From: Elusimicrobiota bacterium
GTDB taxonomy: Bacteria > Elusimicrobiota > Elusimicrobia > Elusimicrobiales > UBA9959
Length of the DNA: 36,474 bases
Assembly (NCBI GenBank): GCA_022013385.1
Contig: JAKLQJ010000119.1
Coordinates: forward strand, 1 to 36,474
Reading direction: 5' to 3'
Shown here one piece after another: positions 35,958 to 36,474 of the stretch. The position numbers and the translations under genes are program-made. The notes below the pieces were generated by a model. It was given only the letters and a program-made list of their open reading frames with translations. It was not told the origin of the DNA and did no database searches. The first letter of the stretch is position 1. Each line of letters opens with the position of its first letter.

Positions 35958-35969
35958 AAAAATTCTTTA

Positions 35970-35973
35970 CCTT
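35970..35973 (-). promoter_or_regulatory. Possible Shine-Dalgarno (AAGG), 12 nt before the ATG
   Basis: The minus strand reads GCGTAAGGTAAAGAATTTTTATG. Spacing is longer than ideal. Confidence 0.35.
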
Positions 35974-36001
35974 ACGCTGTTCACTGTTTACCGGTTACAA
36001 A

Positions 36002-36095
36002 CAGGTCACCAGTTTCCAAGTCACCAGTCACCAGTAGCCTGCAGCTTGTAGCCTGTAGCCCGTTGCCTGTCACCAGTTACAGGTCACCAGTTATC
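36002..36095. repeat. Degenerate short direct repeats built from 'gTCACCAGT' and 'gTAGCCTGtAGC' units
   Basis: The sequence reads aggtcaccagtttccaagtcaccagtcaccagtagcctgcagcttgtagcctgtagcccgttgcctgtcaccagttacaggtcaccagtta. Confidence 0.75.
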
Positions 36096-36120
36096 TAATT
36101 CCATATTCCCATTTACCTTG

Positions 36121-36160
36121 TTGCCCAATTGCTTAATCACTCAATCACTTAATCACTTTT
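36121..36160. repeat. Short degenerate direct repeat (tTAATCACTCAATCACTTAATCACT, ~9-bp period)
   Basis: 'gcttaatcactcaatcacttaatcacttttc' is visible in the sequence. Confidence 0.55.
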
Positions 36161-36202
36161 CTATTGCCTAATCTCTTCTCCAAACTCTCAACTGCTTTTG
36201 TG

Positions 36203-36367
36203 CCTAATTGCCTAATTACCTAATTACCTAATTGCCTAATTACCTAATTACCTAATTGCCTAATTACCTAATTACCTAATTACCTAATTACCTAATTGCC
36301 TAATTACCTAATTGCCTAATTACCTAATTGCCTAATTGCCTAATTACCTAATTGCCTAATTGCCTAA
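36203..36367. repeat. 8-bp minisatellite (CCTAATTR)20 plus a partial unit; minus strand (YAATTAGG)n
   Basis: Twenty consecutive 8-bp units with no indels from 36203 to 36362. Variation occurs only at the eighth base, in the order G A A G A A G A A A A G A G A G G A G G. A partial cctaa follows at 36363-36367. Confidence 0.97.
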
Positions 36368-36372
36368 AAGGC

Positions 36373-36474
36373 CTATCCCCTTTGCTGAAGTAGATTCGTC
36401 CGGCGCGGCTTGGTGGTCTGCTGATGCATGATCAGGTCTTTGTACGGTGCTGGCTCCACTTGAACGGCCTGTTG
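36373..36474 (-). CDS. Possible C-terminal fragment of an unidentified upstream gene (33 aa + stop, runs off the right edge)
   Basis: The minus frame from 36474 reads QQAVQVEPAPYKDLIMHQQTTKPRRTNLLQQRG and then TAG at 36375-36373, just before the minisatellite. The G+C content looks higher than in the rest of the window. Too short to assign a family. Confidence 0.35.
   Translation of the reverse strand, partial: QQAVQVEPAPYKDLIMHQQTTKPRRTNLLQQRG

Noticed and set aside
36203-36367. CRISPR array or telomere-like repeat
   Set aside because: Units are 8 bp with no spacers and no repeat-spacer alternation. There is no evidence for a telomere function; it is a simple minisatellite.
36433-36474. 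Transposase C-terminus in the second minus frame (NRPFKWSQHRTKT*)
   Set aside because: Thirteen residues are too few to assign a family, and no inverted repeats are visible; kept only as a weak hint.

Overview
Almost the whole window is one giant, apparently uninterrupted minus-strand coding sequence. It starts at an ATG at 35957 and runs off the left edge, giving about 11,985 in-frame codons within the window. It is missing from the supplied ORF track, probably because it has no stop codon inside the window. None of the listed minus-strand ORFs lies in its frame (codon first base at plus coordinate = 2 mod 3), which supports an open frame throughout. I also translated segments by hand near 0-1.2, 6.3, 9.7-10.0, 11.7, 13.6, 17.4, 18.5, 21.9, 25.4, 26.8, 31.4-35.0 and 35.0-35.96 kb and found no stop. 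The predicted protein begins with a Sec-type signal peptide (MRKTGNKNYIEITKYNRVGCIGLVFFLLFVIGDVFS|Q). It continues with an N-terminal domain, about 11 IPT/TIG-like units of ~97 aa, and then ~80 Ig-like/fibre repeats averaging ~126 aa (counted by eye from junction motifs). At the left edge it changes to a different domain family with 'LLPGE...YWN'-type repeats. Within the Ig-like array is a higher-order repeat: a ~9-domain superblock (~3.39 kb, exactly 3396 bp between copies 2 and 3 over much of its length) in three consecutive copies, with a fourth partial copy displaced toward the N-terminal side. Upstream of the start codon is a noncoding region with several short-period repeat families, including 20 perfect-length copies of an 8-bp unit (CCTAATTR). 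The last ~100 bp look different in composition and may be the 3' end of another minus-strand gene. The architecture resembles giant secreted surface proteins of uncultivated phyla such as Elusimicrobiota or Omnitrophota, but the taxon is only inferred. I see no RNA genes, CRISPR arrays or complete mobile elements.
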